Positions 25,290 to 34,032 of a stretch of DNA of 64,000 nucleotides are shown here, one piece after another. A program made the position numbers and the translations under genes. Every line of letters starts with the position of its first letter. The first letter of the stretch is position 1. The stretch comes from JAOUEA01 sp963825635. GTDB lineage: Bacteria > Actinomycetota > UBA4738 > HRBIN12. The stretch lies in assembly GCA_963825635.1 (NCBI GenBank), contig CAWGTU010000001.1:1116001-1180000 (forward strand), read 5' to 3'. Under the pieces are notes generated by a model. The model was not told the origin of the DNA, did not search any database, and was given only the letters and a program-made list of their open reading frames with translations.

Positions 25290-25927
25290 GCGACTACTCG
25301 CCGACCGCCGCCGAGGTGAAGCAGCTGCGCGACGCCACCGGCGCCGGCATGATGGACTGCAAGAAGGCATTGATCGAGTCCGTCGGCGACCTCGAGCGCG
25401 CGGTGGAGTACCTGCGCGAGAAGGGGCTCGCCTCGGTCGCCAAGCGCGCCGGACGCTCCGCGAACCAGGGGCTGGTCGACGCGTACGTGCACTTCAACAA
25501 CACCGTGGGCGTGCTGGTCGAGGTCAACTGCGAGACGGACTTCGTCGCCAAGACCGACGACTTCCAACGGCTCGTGAAGGACATCGCGCTGCACATCGCG
25601 AGCCCCTCGGCGCCGCGGTTCTTGACCCGCGACGAGGTGCCGCAGGCCGAGCTCGATCAGGAACGGCACATCGCCGAGGTGCAGGCCAAGGAGGCCGGCA
25701 AGCCCGAGAACGTGATCGGGAAGATCGTCGAGGGCAAGATCAACGCGTACCTCAAGGACGTCGTGCTGCTCGATCAGCCGTTCGTGAAGGACGACTCGAA
25801 GACCGTGCAGCAGTTGCTCGACGAGACATCGGCTAAGGTCGGCGAGCGCATCGCGATCCGCCGGTTCGTTCGGTTCAAGCTGGGCGAGGCCGGCGATGAC
25901 GAGGCGACGGACGGCGACGCGTCGTAA
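25286..25927 (+). CDS. tsf: Elongation factor Ts
   Basis: Nucleotide-exchange factor for EF-Tu. UBA domain with the contact motif RDATGAGMMDCKKAL at the N-terminus, then VNCETDFVAKTDDF and the dimerisation domain (VIGKIVEGKINAYLKDVVLLDQPFVKD). 213 residues, slightly shorter than E. coli EF-Ts, as in many actinobacteria and firmicutes. ATG overlaps the rpsB stop. Confidence 0.96.
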   Translation: MSDYSPTAAEVKQLRDATGAGMMDCKKALIESVGDLERAVEYLREKGLASVAKRAGRSANQGLVDAYVHFNNTVGVLVEVNCETDFVAKTDDFQRLVKDIALHIASPSAPRFLTRDEVPQAELDQERHIAEVQAKEAGKPENVIGKIVEGKINAYLKDVVLLDQPFVKDDSKTVQQLLDETSAKVGERIAIRRFVRFKLGEAGDDEATDGDAS

Positions 25928-25974
25928 GGTCTGGGTCGACCGCGAGCGGTAGGCCCGACGGGGGAGGGGAACGC

Positions 25975-26703
25975 ATGGCCGACGACGGAGGCACGCCGCG
26001 AGCCCAGTACGGGCGCGTGTTGCTGAAGCTCTCCGGTGAGGCCTTCGCTCCCACCGATGCCGAGTACGGCATCAACACCGACGCCACGGCGTTGATCGCT
26101 CGGCAGCTCGCCGAGGTCGTCGACTTCGGGGTGCAGACGGCGGTCGTCGTGGGGGGCGGCAACATCTGGCGGGGCCGGCAGGCTCCGGGCATCGACCGCA
26201 ACCGCGCCGACTACATGGGCATGCTGGCCACGGTGATGAATGCGCTGGCCCTGCAGGATGCGCTCGAGAAGATCCACGTCACGACACGGGTGCAGACGGC
26301 GATCTCGATGACCCAGCTCGCCGAGCCGTTCATGCCCCTGCGGGCCAGGCGCCACCTCGAGAAGGGGCGTGTCGTGATCTTCGCGGCGGGTCTCGGCGTG
26401 CCGTACTTCTCCACCGATACCTGCGCCGCTCAGCGAGCATTGGAGATCGGGGCCGACGCCTTGCTCAAGGGCACGAAGGTTGATGGCGTCTATACCGCCG
26501 ACCCGGTCCTCGACACCTCGGCGAAGCGCTTCGACGAGATCGAGTACGTCGAAGTGCTGAAGGAGGGTTACCAGGTCATGGACGCCACCGCGATCTCGTT
26601 GTGCATGGAGAACAAGCTGCCGATCATCGTCTTCAACCTCCGCGAAGAGGGGAACATCCGTCGCGTGGTCAACGGCGAGCCCATCGGCACGCTCGTCCAC
26701 TGA
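25975..26703 (+). CDS. pyrH: UMP kinase
   Basis: Phosphorylates UMP to UDP in pyrimidine synthesis; hexameric amino-acid-kinase-fold enzyme. Motifs: RVLLKLSGEAF at the start, VVVGGGNIWRGRQ, the UMP-site DYMGMLATVMNALALQDAL and GADALLKGTKVDGVYTADP. 242 residues. A GGAGGGG ribosome-binding site lies 6-12 nt before the ATG. It is the first gene of the pyrH-frr-cdsA unit, 47 nt after tsf. Confidence 0.96.
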   Translation: MADDGGTPRAQYGRVLLKLSGEAFAPTDAEYGINTDATALIARQLAEVVDFGVQTAVVVGGGNIWRGRQAPGIDRNRADYMGMLATVMNALALQDALEKIHVTTRVQTAISMTQLAEPFMPLRARRHLEKGRVVIFAAGLGVPYFSTDTCAAQRALEIGADALLKGTKVDGVYTADPVLDTSAKRFDEIEYVEVLKEGYQVMDATAISLCMENKLPIIVFNLREEGNIRRVVNGEPIGTLVH

Positions 26704-26712
26704 AGGAGCCCG

Positions 26713-27276
26713 ATGACGATCGATTCCAGCCTCAAGGACGCCGGCCACAAGATGGAGCAGGCGGTCACGCATCTGAAGGACGAACTCTCCGCGATCCGAA
26801 CGGGTCGCGCGACCCCCGCGGTGCTGAACCGCGTTACGGTGGAGTACTACGGCACGCCCGTGCCCCTGAACCAGCTCGCCTCGATCAACGTGCCGGAACC
26901 GCGCCTGCTGTCGGTGCAACCATTCGACAAGGGTGCGATCGGGGCGATCGAGAAGGCGATCCAGTCGAGCGACCTCGGCATCACCCCGTCGAACGACGGC
27001 CAGGTGATCAGGTTGGCGTTCCCCCCGCTCACCGAGGAGCGGCGCAAGGAGCTCGTGAAGCAGGTCCATACGCGCGCCGAGGAGGCCCGGGTGGCCGTGC
27101 GCAACGTCCGACGCCACTGCAAGGAAGACATGGAGAAGCTTGAGCGTGAGGGCGGCATCTCGGAAGATGACCTCGTGCGGGGGGAGAAGGAGCTCCAGAA
27201 GCTGACCGATCGGCACGTGGCGGAGATCGACGTGATCCAGGACCACAAGGAGCAGGAGCTCATGGAGGTCTCGTGA
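26713..27276 (+). CDS. frr: Ribosome recycling factor
   Basis: Splits post-termination ribosomes together with EF-G. Recognised by AIRTGRATPAVLNRVTVEYYGTPVPLNQLASI, LTEERRKELVKQVHTRAEEARVAVRNVRR and the C-terminal EKELQKLTDRHVAEID. 187 residues. AAGGAG lies just upstream of the ATG. The stop overlaps the cdsA GTG. Confidence 0.96.
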   Translation: MTIDSSLKDAGHKMEQAVTHLKDELSAIRTGRATPAVLNRVTVEYYGTPVPLNQLASINVPEPRLLSVQPFDKGAIGAIEKAIQSSDLGITPSNDGQVIRLAFPPLTEERRKELVKQVHTRAEEARVAVRNVRRHCKEDMEKLEREGGISEDDLVRGEKELQKLTDRHVAEIDVIQDHKEQELMEVS

Positions 27277-29006
27277 CGGGCGACAAGCGCAACGGCGACG
27301 ATCTGTTCGAGGACCTCGACAAGTTCTTCGCACCCATCAAGGACGTCGACTGGGACGAGCCCGCGTCGTCCGGCGCCCGCGAGACGCCGAGCGAGGAGCA
27401 CGTGTCGATCCGCGCCGATGAGCCGGAGACCGCTGCCCCGGCTCCGGTCGAGCCTGCAGCGCCGGAGCAACGCGAGGAACCTGCGGAATCCGAGGACGAG
27501 GACTGGTACGACACCACGGTGCTGGAGACGATCGAGGGCATCGGTGTCGACGACGAGGCGGAGGAACCGGTCGTCGCCGTGGGTGAGGCCGCCGACGATG
27601 AGATCGGCAGCGAGGTCGTAGGCGAGGTCGTCGAGCCGACCCCGGGCCAGGCGGGTCTCTTCGGGCAGGGCCACGAGCCAGAGGACGAAGCCGACGGCGG
27701 ATGGGGCGTGACCGACGACGAGTCGATCGTCGGCGAGTACGCGGAGGCGACCCTCGTGGGTGACGACGAGGTACCCGACGCGGGCATCGGCACCGAGACC
27801 GCCCCGATCGGCACGATCGACGAGCTGATGGGTGATGTGGAGTCGCCCGACGAGGGCACGGTGGAGCGAGCCGCGGAGTACTTCGCGTCGTCGGCCCACG
27901 TGGAAGACGCGAGCGACGAGCACGAGCAGGTCGTCGTCGGCTCCGAGGGCGTGGGATGGGACGACGGGTCCTCCGTGACGCCCGAGGTCGGCGGCTCGTT
28001 GATCGGCGAGCTCGGAGCCGATGAGGTCGAGCACGACATCCTCTCGGACCTGGAGGGAACGGAGCCCGAGCCCGAGACCGTGATGGTCGGGGCCGGGGAG
28101 GGCCTCGGCGGTCCGAGCTGGCAAGAGACCGGCTCCGTGGAGGTCGGTGCCGACGTCGAACGCCGGGGCCCGGGCCCGGACGAGCGAGACGTGCCGGCCG
28201 CGTTCCTGACGGGAGCCGTGCTCGCGATCGCCGCGCTCGCCGCGCTGCTGATCGGCGACTGGTTGTTCGGGCTGCTGGCGGCCGCGATCGTGTTGCTGGC
28301 GCAAGGGGAGCTTTTCGGCGTGATGGTGAAGCACCGTCGCCAACCGGCGACCGCCGTCGGGCTGATCGCCGGCGCGTTGATGCTCGCCGCCGCGTACTTC
28401 CGGGGCGAGAGCGCGGTGCTCGCGATGTTCGCGCTCGGTGTGGCGGCCACGTTCCTCTGGTTCATGTCGGGGCCCGTGAGCGCGCGGAAGGACGTCACCG
28501 CCAACATCGGGCTGACCGTGCTCAACATGGCCTGGGTGCCGCTGTTAGGCAGCTACCTGCTGGTCCTGCTCGAGGGCGAGAGCGGCACAGCGCTGGTCGT
28601 GAGCGCGATCGGCCTGACGTTCGTCTACGACACCGCCGCGTTCCTGTCGGGCTCGGTCTGGGGCGGGCAGTTCTTCCAGCGCCCACTCGCGCCGACGGTG
28701 AGTCCGAAGAAGTCGATCGAGGGCGTGATCATCGGCTCCCTCGTGACGGTGGTGGTCTCGGTCACCCTGGTGACGTCGTTCGTCGATCCCTTCGAGAACC
28801 TGCGCATCGAGGCGCTGCTCCTGGGTCTGGTCGTCGCCGCCGCCGCGACGTTCGGCGACCTCGCGGAGTCGTTGGTCAAACGCGACATGGGCATCAAGGA
28901 CATGGGCAGCATCCTGCCCGGGCACGGCGGGGTGCTCGACCGCATCGACTCGCTGCTGTTCGTCGCACCGGCCGCGTTCTTCCTGTACCGCATCATCATC
29001 GCCTGA
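27273..29006 (+). CDS. cdsA: CDP-diacylglycerol synthase with ~300-residue acidic N-terminal region
   Basis: Makes CDP-diacylglycerol from phosphatidate and CTP, the branch point of phospholipid synthesis. The C-terminal half (residues 308-577) is the membrane enzyme with about eight helices. It carries the complete family signature from residue 528: GDLAESLVKRDMGIKD, then GSILPGHGGVLDRIDS. The first ~305 residues are predicted disordered and extremely acidic (Glu/Asp/Gly/Val/Thr), with no domain recognised. Usual bacterial CdsA is 260-300 residues, so the extension doubles the protein. It is read from a GTG overlapping frr and is in frame throughout, so it is not a separate gene unless an internal start is used. 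GC-rich codon use is like that of its neighbours. Confidence 0.93.
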   Translation: MTGDKRNGDDLFEDLDKFFAPIKDVDWDEPASSGARETPSEEHVSIRADEPETAAPAPVEPAAPEQREEPAESEDEDWYDTTVLETIEGIGVDDEAEEPVVAVGEAADDEIGSEVVGEVVEPTPGQAGLFGQGHEPEDEADGGWGVTDDESIVGEYAEATLVGDDEVPDAGIGTETAPIGTIDELMGDVESPDEGTVERAAEYFASSAHVEDASDEHEQVVVGSEGVGWDDGSSVTPEVGGSLIGELGADEVEHDILSDLEGTEPEPETVMVGAGEGLGGPSWQETGSVEVGADVERRGPGPDERDVPAAFLTGAVLAIAALAALLIGDWLFGLLAAAIVLLAQGELFGVMVKHRRQPATAVGLIAGALMLAAAYFRGESAVLAMFALGVAATFLWFMSGPVSARKDVTANIGLTVLNMAWVPLLGSYLLVLLEGESGTALVVSAIGLTFVYDTAAFLSGSVWGGQFFQRPLAPTVSPKKSIEGVIIGSLVTVVVSVTLVTSFVDPFENLRIEALLLGLVVAAAATFGDLAESLVKRDMGIKDMGSILPGHGGVLDRIDSLLFVAPAAFFLYRIIIA

Positions 29007-29051
29007 GTCTCGTTCCGAGCGTTCCGCCCGGCTCGGGGTACCCTTGAGCGC

Positions 29052-30209
29052 ATGAAGGCGTTGACGATCCTCGGTTCCACGGGGTCGATCGGCACGCAGG
29101 CCCTCGACGTGGTGCGGCGCAACCCCGACCGGTTCAAGATCGTCGGGCTGTCCGCGGCGGGCGCCAACCTGGAGCTGTTGGCCGGGCAGATCCGCGAGTT
29201 CCTGCCCCCTGTGGTCGCGCTGGCAGACGACGGGGCGGCCGCCGATGTGAAGCAGAAGATCGGCGCCGTGGCGGGGATCGAGATCGTGGAAGGCCCCGAC
29301 GCCGCCGAGCGCCTCGCCGCGGAGACCGAGGCCGACATGGTGCTGAACGCGCTGGTCGGATCCGCCGGGCTCGCCCCCACGCTCGCGACGCTGCAGTCGG
29401 GCAAGACACTCGCGCTCGCGAACAAGGAGAGCCTGGTCGTGGGCGGCGAGCTCGTCACGGACCTGATCAAGGGTGAGCCCGAGAGGTTGCTGCCTGTCGA
29501 CTCCGAGCACGCCGCGCTCGCGATGGCGATGCGGGGCGAACGCCGCGAGGACCTCAAGCGCGTCGTGCTGACCGGCTCGGGCGGCCCGTTCCGAGGCTGG
29601 ACGCGAAACGAGCTCGGGAAGGCCAGCGTCAAGGAGGCTCTCGCCCACCCGGTGTGGACGATGGGCCCCAAGATCACCATCGATTCCGCGACACTCATGA
29701 ACAAGGGCCTCGAGGTGATCGAGGCGCACTACCTGTTCGACCTCGAGTACTCCTCGATCCACGTGCTGATCCACCCCGAGGGACTGGTGCACGCGATGGC
29801 CGAGTTCCGCGACGGCAGCCTGCGCGCCGAGATGGCGATGCCCGACATGCGGCTGCCGATCCAGCTCGCGCTCGCCTGGCCCGAGCGGTTGCCGACCGGC
29901 GTCGAGCCGGTCCCGCTCACCGAGCGCCCGCTCACGTTCGAGCCGGTCGATCGTGAGGCGTTCCCGGCCGTCGACCTGGCGTATCGGGTCGGTGGCCTCG
30001 GGCTCACGTTCCCCGCGGTGATGAACGCCGCGAACGAGGTGGCCGTGATGGCGTTCCTCGAGGGGAAGATCCCCCTCACCCGCATCGTCGAGCTGGTGCA
30101 GACCATTGTCGACGAGCACGAGCCCGCATCGGTGGTCTCGATCGTGAACATCGAACGCGCCGACGCCTGGGCGCGGCAACGCGCCGCCGAGCTCGCCGAG
30201 GAGCGATAG
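29052..30209 (+). CDS. dxr: 1-deoxy-D-xylulose-5-phosphate reductoisomerase
   Basis: Second step of the MEP isoprenoid pathway, NADPH-dependent, in the cytoplasm. NADPH-binding LGSTGSIGTQALDVVRRNPDRF at the start, NKESLVVGGELV, PVDSEHAALAMAM, VLTGSGGPFRGW and the metal-site region ITIDSATLMNKGLEVIEAHYLF. 385 residues. TACCCT (29039-29044) lies 7 nt before the ATG, suggesting its own leaderless transcript. The pathway gene ispG follows at 34 kb. Confidence 0.96.
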   Translation: MKALTILGSTGSIGTQALDVVRRNPDRFKIVGLSAAGANLELLAGQIREFLPPVVALADDGAAADVKQKIGAVAGIEIVEGPDAAERLAAETEADMVLNALVGSAGLAPTLATLQSGKTLALANKESLVVGGELVTDLIKGEPERLLPVDSEHAALAMAMRGERREDLKRVVLTGSGGPFRGWTRNELGKASVKEALAHPVWTMGPKITIDSATLMNKGLEVIEAHYLFDLEYSSIHVLIHPEGLVHAMAEFRDGSLRAEMAMPDMRLPIQLALAWPERLPTGVEPVPLTERPLTFEPVDREAFPAVDLAYRVGGLGLTFPAVMNAANEVAVMAFLEGKIPLTRIVELVQTIVDEHEPASVVSIVNIERADAWARQRAAELAEER

Positions 30210-30220
30210 GCCCTCCCCCC

Positions 30221-31366
30221 ATGGATCTGCTCATCGGCGCCCTCATCTTCCTGCCCTTCCTCACGGTGATCATCGCGATCCACGAGCTGGGCCATTTCCA
30301 CTTCGCGCGTCGCTTCGGCATGAAGGTCACCGAGTACTTCATCGGGTTCGGCCCATGGAAGATCTGGTCCCGGCGCAAGGGGGAGCTGGAGGTCGGCGTG
30401 AAGCCGATCTTCATCGGCGGTTACGTGAAGATCGCCGGCATGAATCCCTTCGAGGAGAACCCGCCCCAGGACACGCCGCGCCTCTACGGGTCGAAGCCGA
30501 TCTGGCAACGCGCGATCACGATCTTCGCGGGTCCGGGCACGCACTTCGTGGTGGCGGCTCTGATCTTCGCGGTCTGGCTGATGGTGTTCGGCGATCCGCG
30601 CACGGCGCCGCTCACGCCACTCGTGATCGACGAGGTCGAGGTGACCATGAACGGCGATGAGTCACCAGCCGCCGCCGCCGGGATCGAGTCGGGTGACCGC
30701 ATCCTCGTGCTCGGCGGGGTCGACCGGCCCACGTCCGAGCAACTCACGGAGGTCGTCACCTCGCAGGTCGAGGATCGTCCGGGCGAGCCGCTCACCGTCG
30801 TGGTCGACCGCGACGGGGAACGGGTCACGCTCTCAGTCGTGCCCGAGCTCGCCGAGGTCGAAGGCGAGACCCGCGGACGCATGGGTGTGATCGTCGCGCC
30901 GCCCGACCCGGAGCCGGCAGGCATCGGCGCCGCGCTCGTCGGCGGTGTCAAGGAGGTCGGGTTCGCGGTGAGGGAGTCGTTCTCCCAGATCGGAAGGGTC
31001 TTCGGCCCCGAGGGCATCGGGCGCGTGTTCGGGCTGCTGTTCAACGACGAGCAGCGCACCGTCAACGACGCCGCGAGCGTCGTGGGCATCAGCGAGCAGG
31101 TCGGCGCCACGTCGTCGGCGGGGGACTGGTCGACGATCCTGTACCTCTTCGGGTTCGTGACCGTGTTCGTCGGCCTTATCAACCTCGTGCCGCTCCCGCC
31201 GTTCGACGGCGGGCACCTGCTCACCCTCGCGATCGAGAAGGTGCGCGGAAAGCCGGTCGACATGCGCACCCTGATCCCGATCTCGGCCGCCGTCATGGCC
31301 TTCTTCGTGATGTTCGTCGGGGCCACGATCGTGCTCGACGTGACGAAGCCGATCACGCTCCCGTAG
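30221..31366 (+). CDS. rseP: Site-2 (M50) intramembrane metalloprotease
   Basis: Intramembrane zinc protease of the RseP/Rip1 group, cleaving anti-sigma factors or signal-peptide remnants. HExxH is H21-E22-L-G-H25 in the first helix; the third ligand D329 is in NLVPLPPFDGGH. A PDZ domain (about 130-220) lies between. 381 residues, four membrane segments. It sits 11 nt after dxr, the usual dxr-rseP-ispG order. Confidence 0.94.
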   Translation: MDLLIGALIFLPFLTVIIAIHELGHFHFARRFGMKVTEYFIGFGPWKIWSRRKGELEVGVKPIFIGGYVKIAGMNPFEENPPQDTPRLYGSKPIWQRAITIFAGPGTHFVVAALIFAVWLMVFGDPRTAPLTPLVIDEVEVTMNGDESPAAAAGIESGDRILVLGGVDRPTSEQLTEVVTSQVEDRPGEPLTVVVDRDGERVTLSVVPELAEVEGETRGRMGVIVAPPDPEPAGIGAALVGGVKEVGFAVRESFSQIGRVFGPEGIGRVFGLLFNDEQRTVNDAASVVGISEQVGATSSAGDWSTILYLFGFVTVFVGLINLVPLPPFDGGHLLTLAIEKVRGKPVDMRTLIPISAAVMAFFVMFVGATIVLDVTKPITLP

Positions 31367-31469
31367 GCACGTTCGACCCTCTCGCGGGATGCGTTGCGCC
31401 CGAGCGGGCGCCACGATTTCTCAACACCGCCTCTGACCGCAGCACACATGCCCCGGATACGATGCTCGC

Positions 31470-32165
31470 GTGGATCAGCAGACCGTGCTCGTCGTCGACG
31501 ACGAGGAAGCCATCGCCGAGGCCGTTCGCGCCCGCCTGGAATCAGAGGGTTATCGGGTGTTCGTGGCGCTCGACGGGCCCGACGCGATCGAGCAGCACTC
31601 CGAGCATCACCCCGATCTCGTCGTGCTCGACCTGATGCTCCCCGGCATGGACGGCCTCGAGGTCTGCAAGCAGATCCAGCGCGACGGCTGGACCCCCGTG
31701 CTGATGCTCACGGCCAAGACCGAGGAGGCCGACAAGGTCGCCGGCTTCGCCGTCGGGGCGGACGACTACCTCACGAAGCCGTTCAGTCTGCGGGAGCTCG
31801 CGGCGCGGGTGAAGGCGATCCTGCGGCGCATGGAGCGCATGAGCGAGCAGAAGGACACGGGACCGATCGAGCACCACGGGCTCGTGATGGACCCGAACAG
31901 GCGCCGGGTCACGGTCGACGGTGACGACGTCGGGCTCACCCCCCTCGAGTTCGAGATCCTCCTCACCCTCGCCCGTGACCCCGGCGTCGTCCTCAGCCGC
32001 GACCAGCTGATGGACCGTGTCTGGGGGTACCGTGACTTCGCGGGTGGCCGCGTGGTGGACTCCCACGTCGCCCGCATCCGTCGCAAGCTCGGCGAGGACG
32101 GCAACGAGCCGCGATTCATCCGCACCGTGCACGGCGTGGGGTACGCGTTCCAGGAACGATCGTGA
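31470..32165 (+). CDS. OmpR/PhoB-family response regulator
   Basis: Transcription regulator of 231 residues. Receiver domain with D10/D11, phospho-acceptor D54 (LVVLDLMLPGMDG) and Lys in DDYLTKPFSL. C-terminal winged helix with LTPLEFEILLTLARDPG, LMDRVWGYRDFAGGRVVDSHVARIRRKLG and RTVHGVGYAF. TACGAT (31458-31463) lies exactly 6 nt before the GTG, a leaderless layout. The GTGA overlap couples it to the kinase gene. Targets are unknown. Confidence 0.94.
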   Translation: MDQQTVLVVDDEEAIAEAVRARLESEGYRVFVALDGPDAIEQHSEHHPDLVVLDLMLPGMDGLEVCKQIQRDGWTPVLMLTAKTEEADKVAGFAVGADDYLTKPFSLRELAARVKAILRRMERMSEQKDTGPIEHHGLVMDPNRRRVTVDGDDVGLTPLEFEILLTLARDPGVVLSRDQLMDRVWGYRDFAGGRVVDSHVARIRRKLGEDGNEPRFIRTVHGVGYAFQERS

Positions 32166-33544
32166 GCTCCCGGCGGTTCGAGCGTCTGCCCACGATCAGG
32201 GGCAAGCTCAGCGCCACGATCGTGGTCGCCGTCGCGATCGCGATCGCGATCTCGTACGTGTTGATCGGCTTCGCACTCAGGGACACTCCCAAAGCCTCCG
32301 AGGCGATCGAGGCTTTGAAGCTCGCCCGGAGGATCGCGAACGGCGATCAGTCTCCACCGCCGTCCGACACGATGATCGTGAGACGGAGCATCACGGGCGA
32401 GATCTCGGTCGATGGGGTCAACTTCGGTGATCTACCGACCGACATCCGCGAGAGCGGGGACCGGGTCCCCCAATGGGGTCTGTGGGACAACTACGTATGG
32501 GCCTCGATCCCCACCGAACAGGGGGCCACCCTGATCGTGGTGTATCCGTCCCCGACGCGAGGGTTCCTGGGTCGTATCTCCGCGACGCTCGGGTTCCTGC
32601 AGAGCTACTCTTGGCAGTTCTTGATGGCGGGCGCGATCGCGGCGGCGATCGCGTTGGGCCTGGCTCGGTGGTTCGCCCGTGGAATGACGCAGCCGCTGCG
32701 CGATATGGCCGAGGCCGCGCGTCGCATGGAGACCGGCGACTATTCGACCCGCGTCGACACGGACTCGCGCGACGAGGTCGGACAGCTCGCGGTCGCCTTC
32801 AACCGCATGAGTTCGGAGCTCGAACTCCTCGAGACGTCGCGGCGCGAGCTGGTCGCCAACGTCTCGCACGAGCTCAAGACGCCGATCACCGCGATCCGGG
32901 CGCACCTGGAGAACCTGCTCGACGGCGTCGAGGAGCCGAATCACGAGGTCCTGCAGGTGATGCTGGCCCAGTCCGAGCGACTGGGGCGCCTCGTGGAGCA
33001 GCTGCTCGACCTCTCGAAGCTCGAGTCGGGTGAAGTGCCGCTGCGCCGCGAGGAGGTCTCGCTCGGCCCGCTGGTGACGCAGGTGATGTCGGAGATCGAG
33101 GTCGCGAGTGCCGATCGCGACGTCGACGTTCGCAGCGACCTGCCCGAGGATCTTCCCCTGATCCAGGCCGATCCCGAGCGCGTGCACCAGGTGATCTTCA
33201 ACCTCGTCGACAACGCCGTGAGGTTCACCCCCGAGGGCGGCGAGGTTCGCATCGAGGCGCACCGGCACAACGGGTCGGTCGAGGTGAGCGTGGCAGACAC
33301 CGGGGTGGGCATCCCCCCCGAGGCGCTGCCCCGTCTCTTCGAGCGCTTCTACCGCGTCGACCCTGCGCGAGCTCGCGAAGACGGCGGCACCGGTATCGGC
33401 CTCGCGATCGCGCGATCCGTCGTCGAGGCCCACGGCGGCACGATCCGTGCCGAGAGCGAGCCGGGCCACGGCAGCACCTTCACCTTCGATCTGCCGGTCG
33501 CTCGTCCGGCGGCACCCGCTGGCACGAACAGGAGGGATCCGTGA
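32162..33544 (+). CDS. Membrane sensor histidine kinase
   Basis: 460 residues: first membrane helix (residues ~20-42), a short extracellular sensor of ~105 residues with no known domain, second helix (~147-172), HAMP linker (MTQPLRDMAEAARRMETGDYSTRV), dimerisation domain with H236 in VANVSHELKTPITAIRAH, and ATPase domain with NLVDNAVRFTPEGGEV, DTGVGIPPEALPRLFERFYR and GGTGIGLAIARSVVEAHGG. Partner of the preceding regulator through the GTGA overlap. Its own stop overlaps the start of the YjbQ gene. Confidence 0.94.
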   Translation: MSSRRFERLPTIRGKLSATIVVAVAIAIAISYVLIGFALRDTPKASEAIEALKLARRIANGDQSPPPSDTMIVRRSITGEISVDGVNFGDLPTDIRESGDRVPQWGLWDNYVWASIPTEQGATLIVVYPSPTRGFLGRISATLGFLQSYSWQFLMAGAIAAAIALGLARWFARGMTQPLRDMAEAARRMETGDYSTRVDTDSRDEVGQLAVAFNRMSSELELLETSRRELVANVSHELKTPITAIRAHLENLLDGVEEPNHEVLQVMLAQSERLGRLVEQLLDLSKLESGEVPLRREEVSLGPLVTQVMSEIEVASADRDVDVRSDLPEDLPLIQADPERVHQVIFNLVDNAVRFTPEGGEVRIEAHRHNGSVEVSVADTGVGIPPEALPRLFERFYRVDPARAREDGGTGIGLAIARSVVEAHGGTIRAESEPGHGSTFTFDLPVARPAAPAGTNRRDP

Positions 33545-33990
33545 AGTCCGTCACCACCACCGTCACGTTCTCCGCCCCCGAGCGGTACGCGTTCCTCGAC
33601 CTCACCGACGACCTGCGCCGGGCGGTCAAGGATTCCGGCGTGACCGACGGCGCGGCGATCGTCTTCTGTGCGCACACGACGTGCGCCCTGCTGATCAACG
33701 AGTGGGAGGACGGGGCGATGGCCGACTTCCGTCGCCACCTCACCGACCTCGTGCCGCACGAGGGCGTCTACTACCAGCACGACGACTTCGCCGTCCGCAC
33801 GCAGAACATGAACCCCGACGAGCGCGAGAACGGGCATGCGCACGTGAAGGCGATGCTGCTCTCCGCGACGTCGCACGCGATCCCCGTGGTCGCCGGCGAG
33901 CCCGCCTTCGGCACGTGGCAGCGGCTGATCCTCTTCGAGATGGACGAGCCCAAGGACCGGACGATCACGTTCCAGGTGTTCGGCGGCTGA
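33541..33990 (+). CDS. YjbQ/UPF0047 family protein
   Basis: Small protein of the YjbQ family, described as having weak thiamine-phosphate-synthase activity in E. coli; the physiological role is unclear. Family marks: FCAHTTCALLINEWEDG, NPDERENGHAHVKAMLL and GEPAFGTWQRLILFEMDEPKDR. 149 residues. The GTG overlaps the histidine-kinase stop (GTGA), so it is translated as the third member of the two-component unit, which is a noteworthy context. Confidence 0.9.
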   Translation: MKSVTTTVTFSAPERYAFLDLTDDLRRAVKDSGVTDGAAIVFCAHTTCALLINEWEDGAMADFRRHLTDLVPHEGVYYQHDDFAVRTQNMNPDERENGHAHVKAMLLSATSHAIPVVAGEPAFGTWQRLILFEMDEPKDRTITFQVFGG

Positions 33991-34032
33991 TCGCGGCCCG
34001 ACGGAACGCAGGAGCCTGGGAGACTGACGGAC

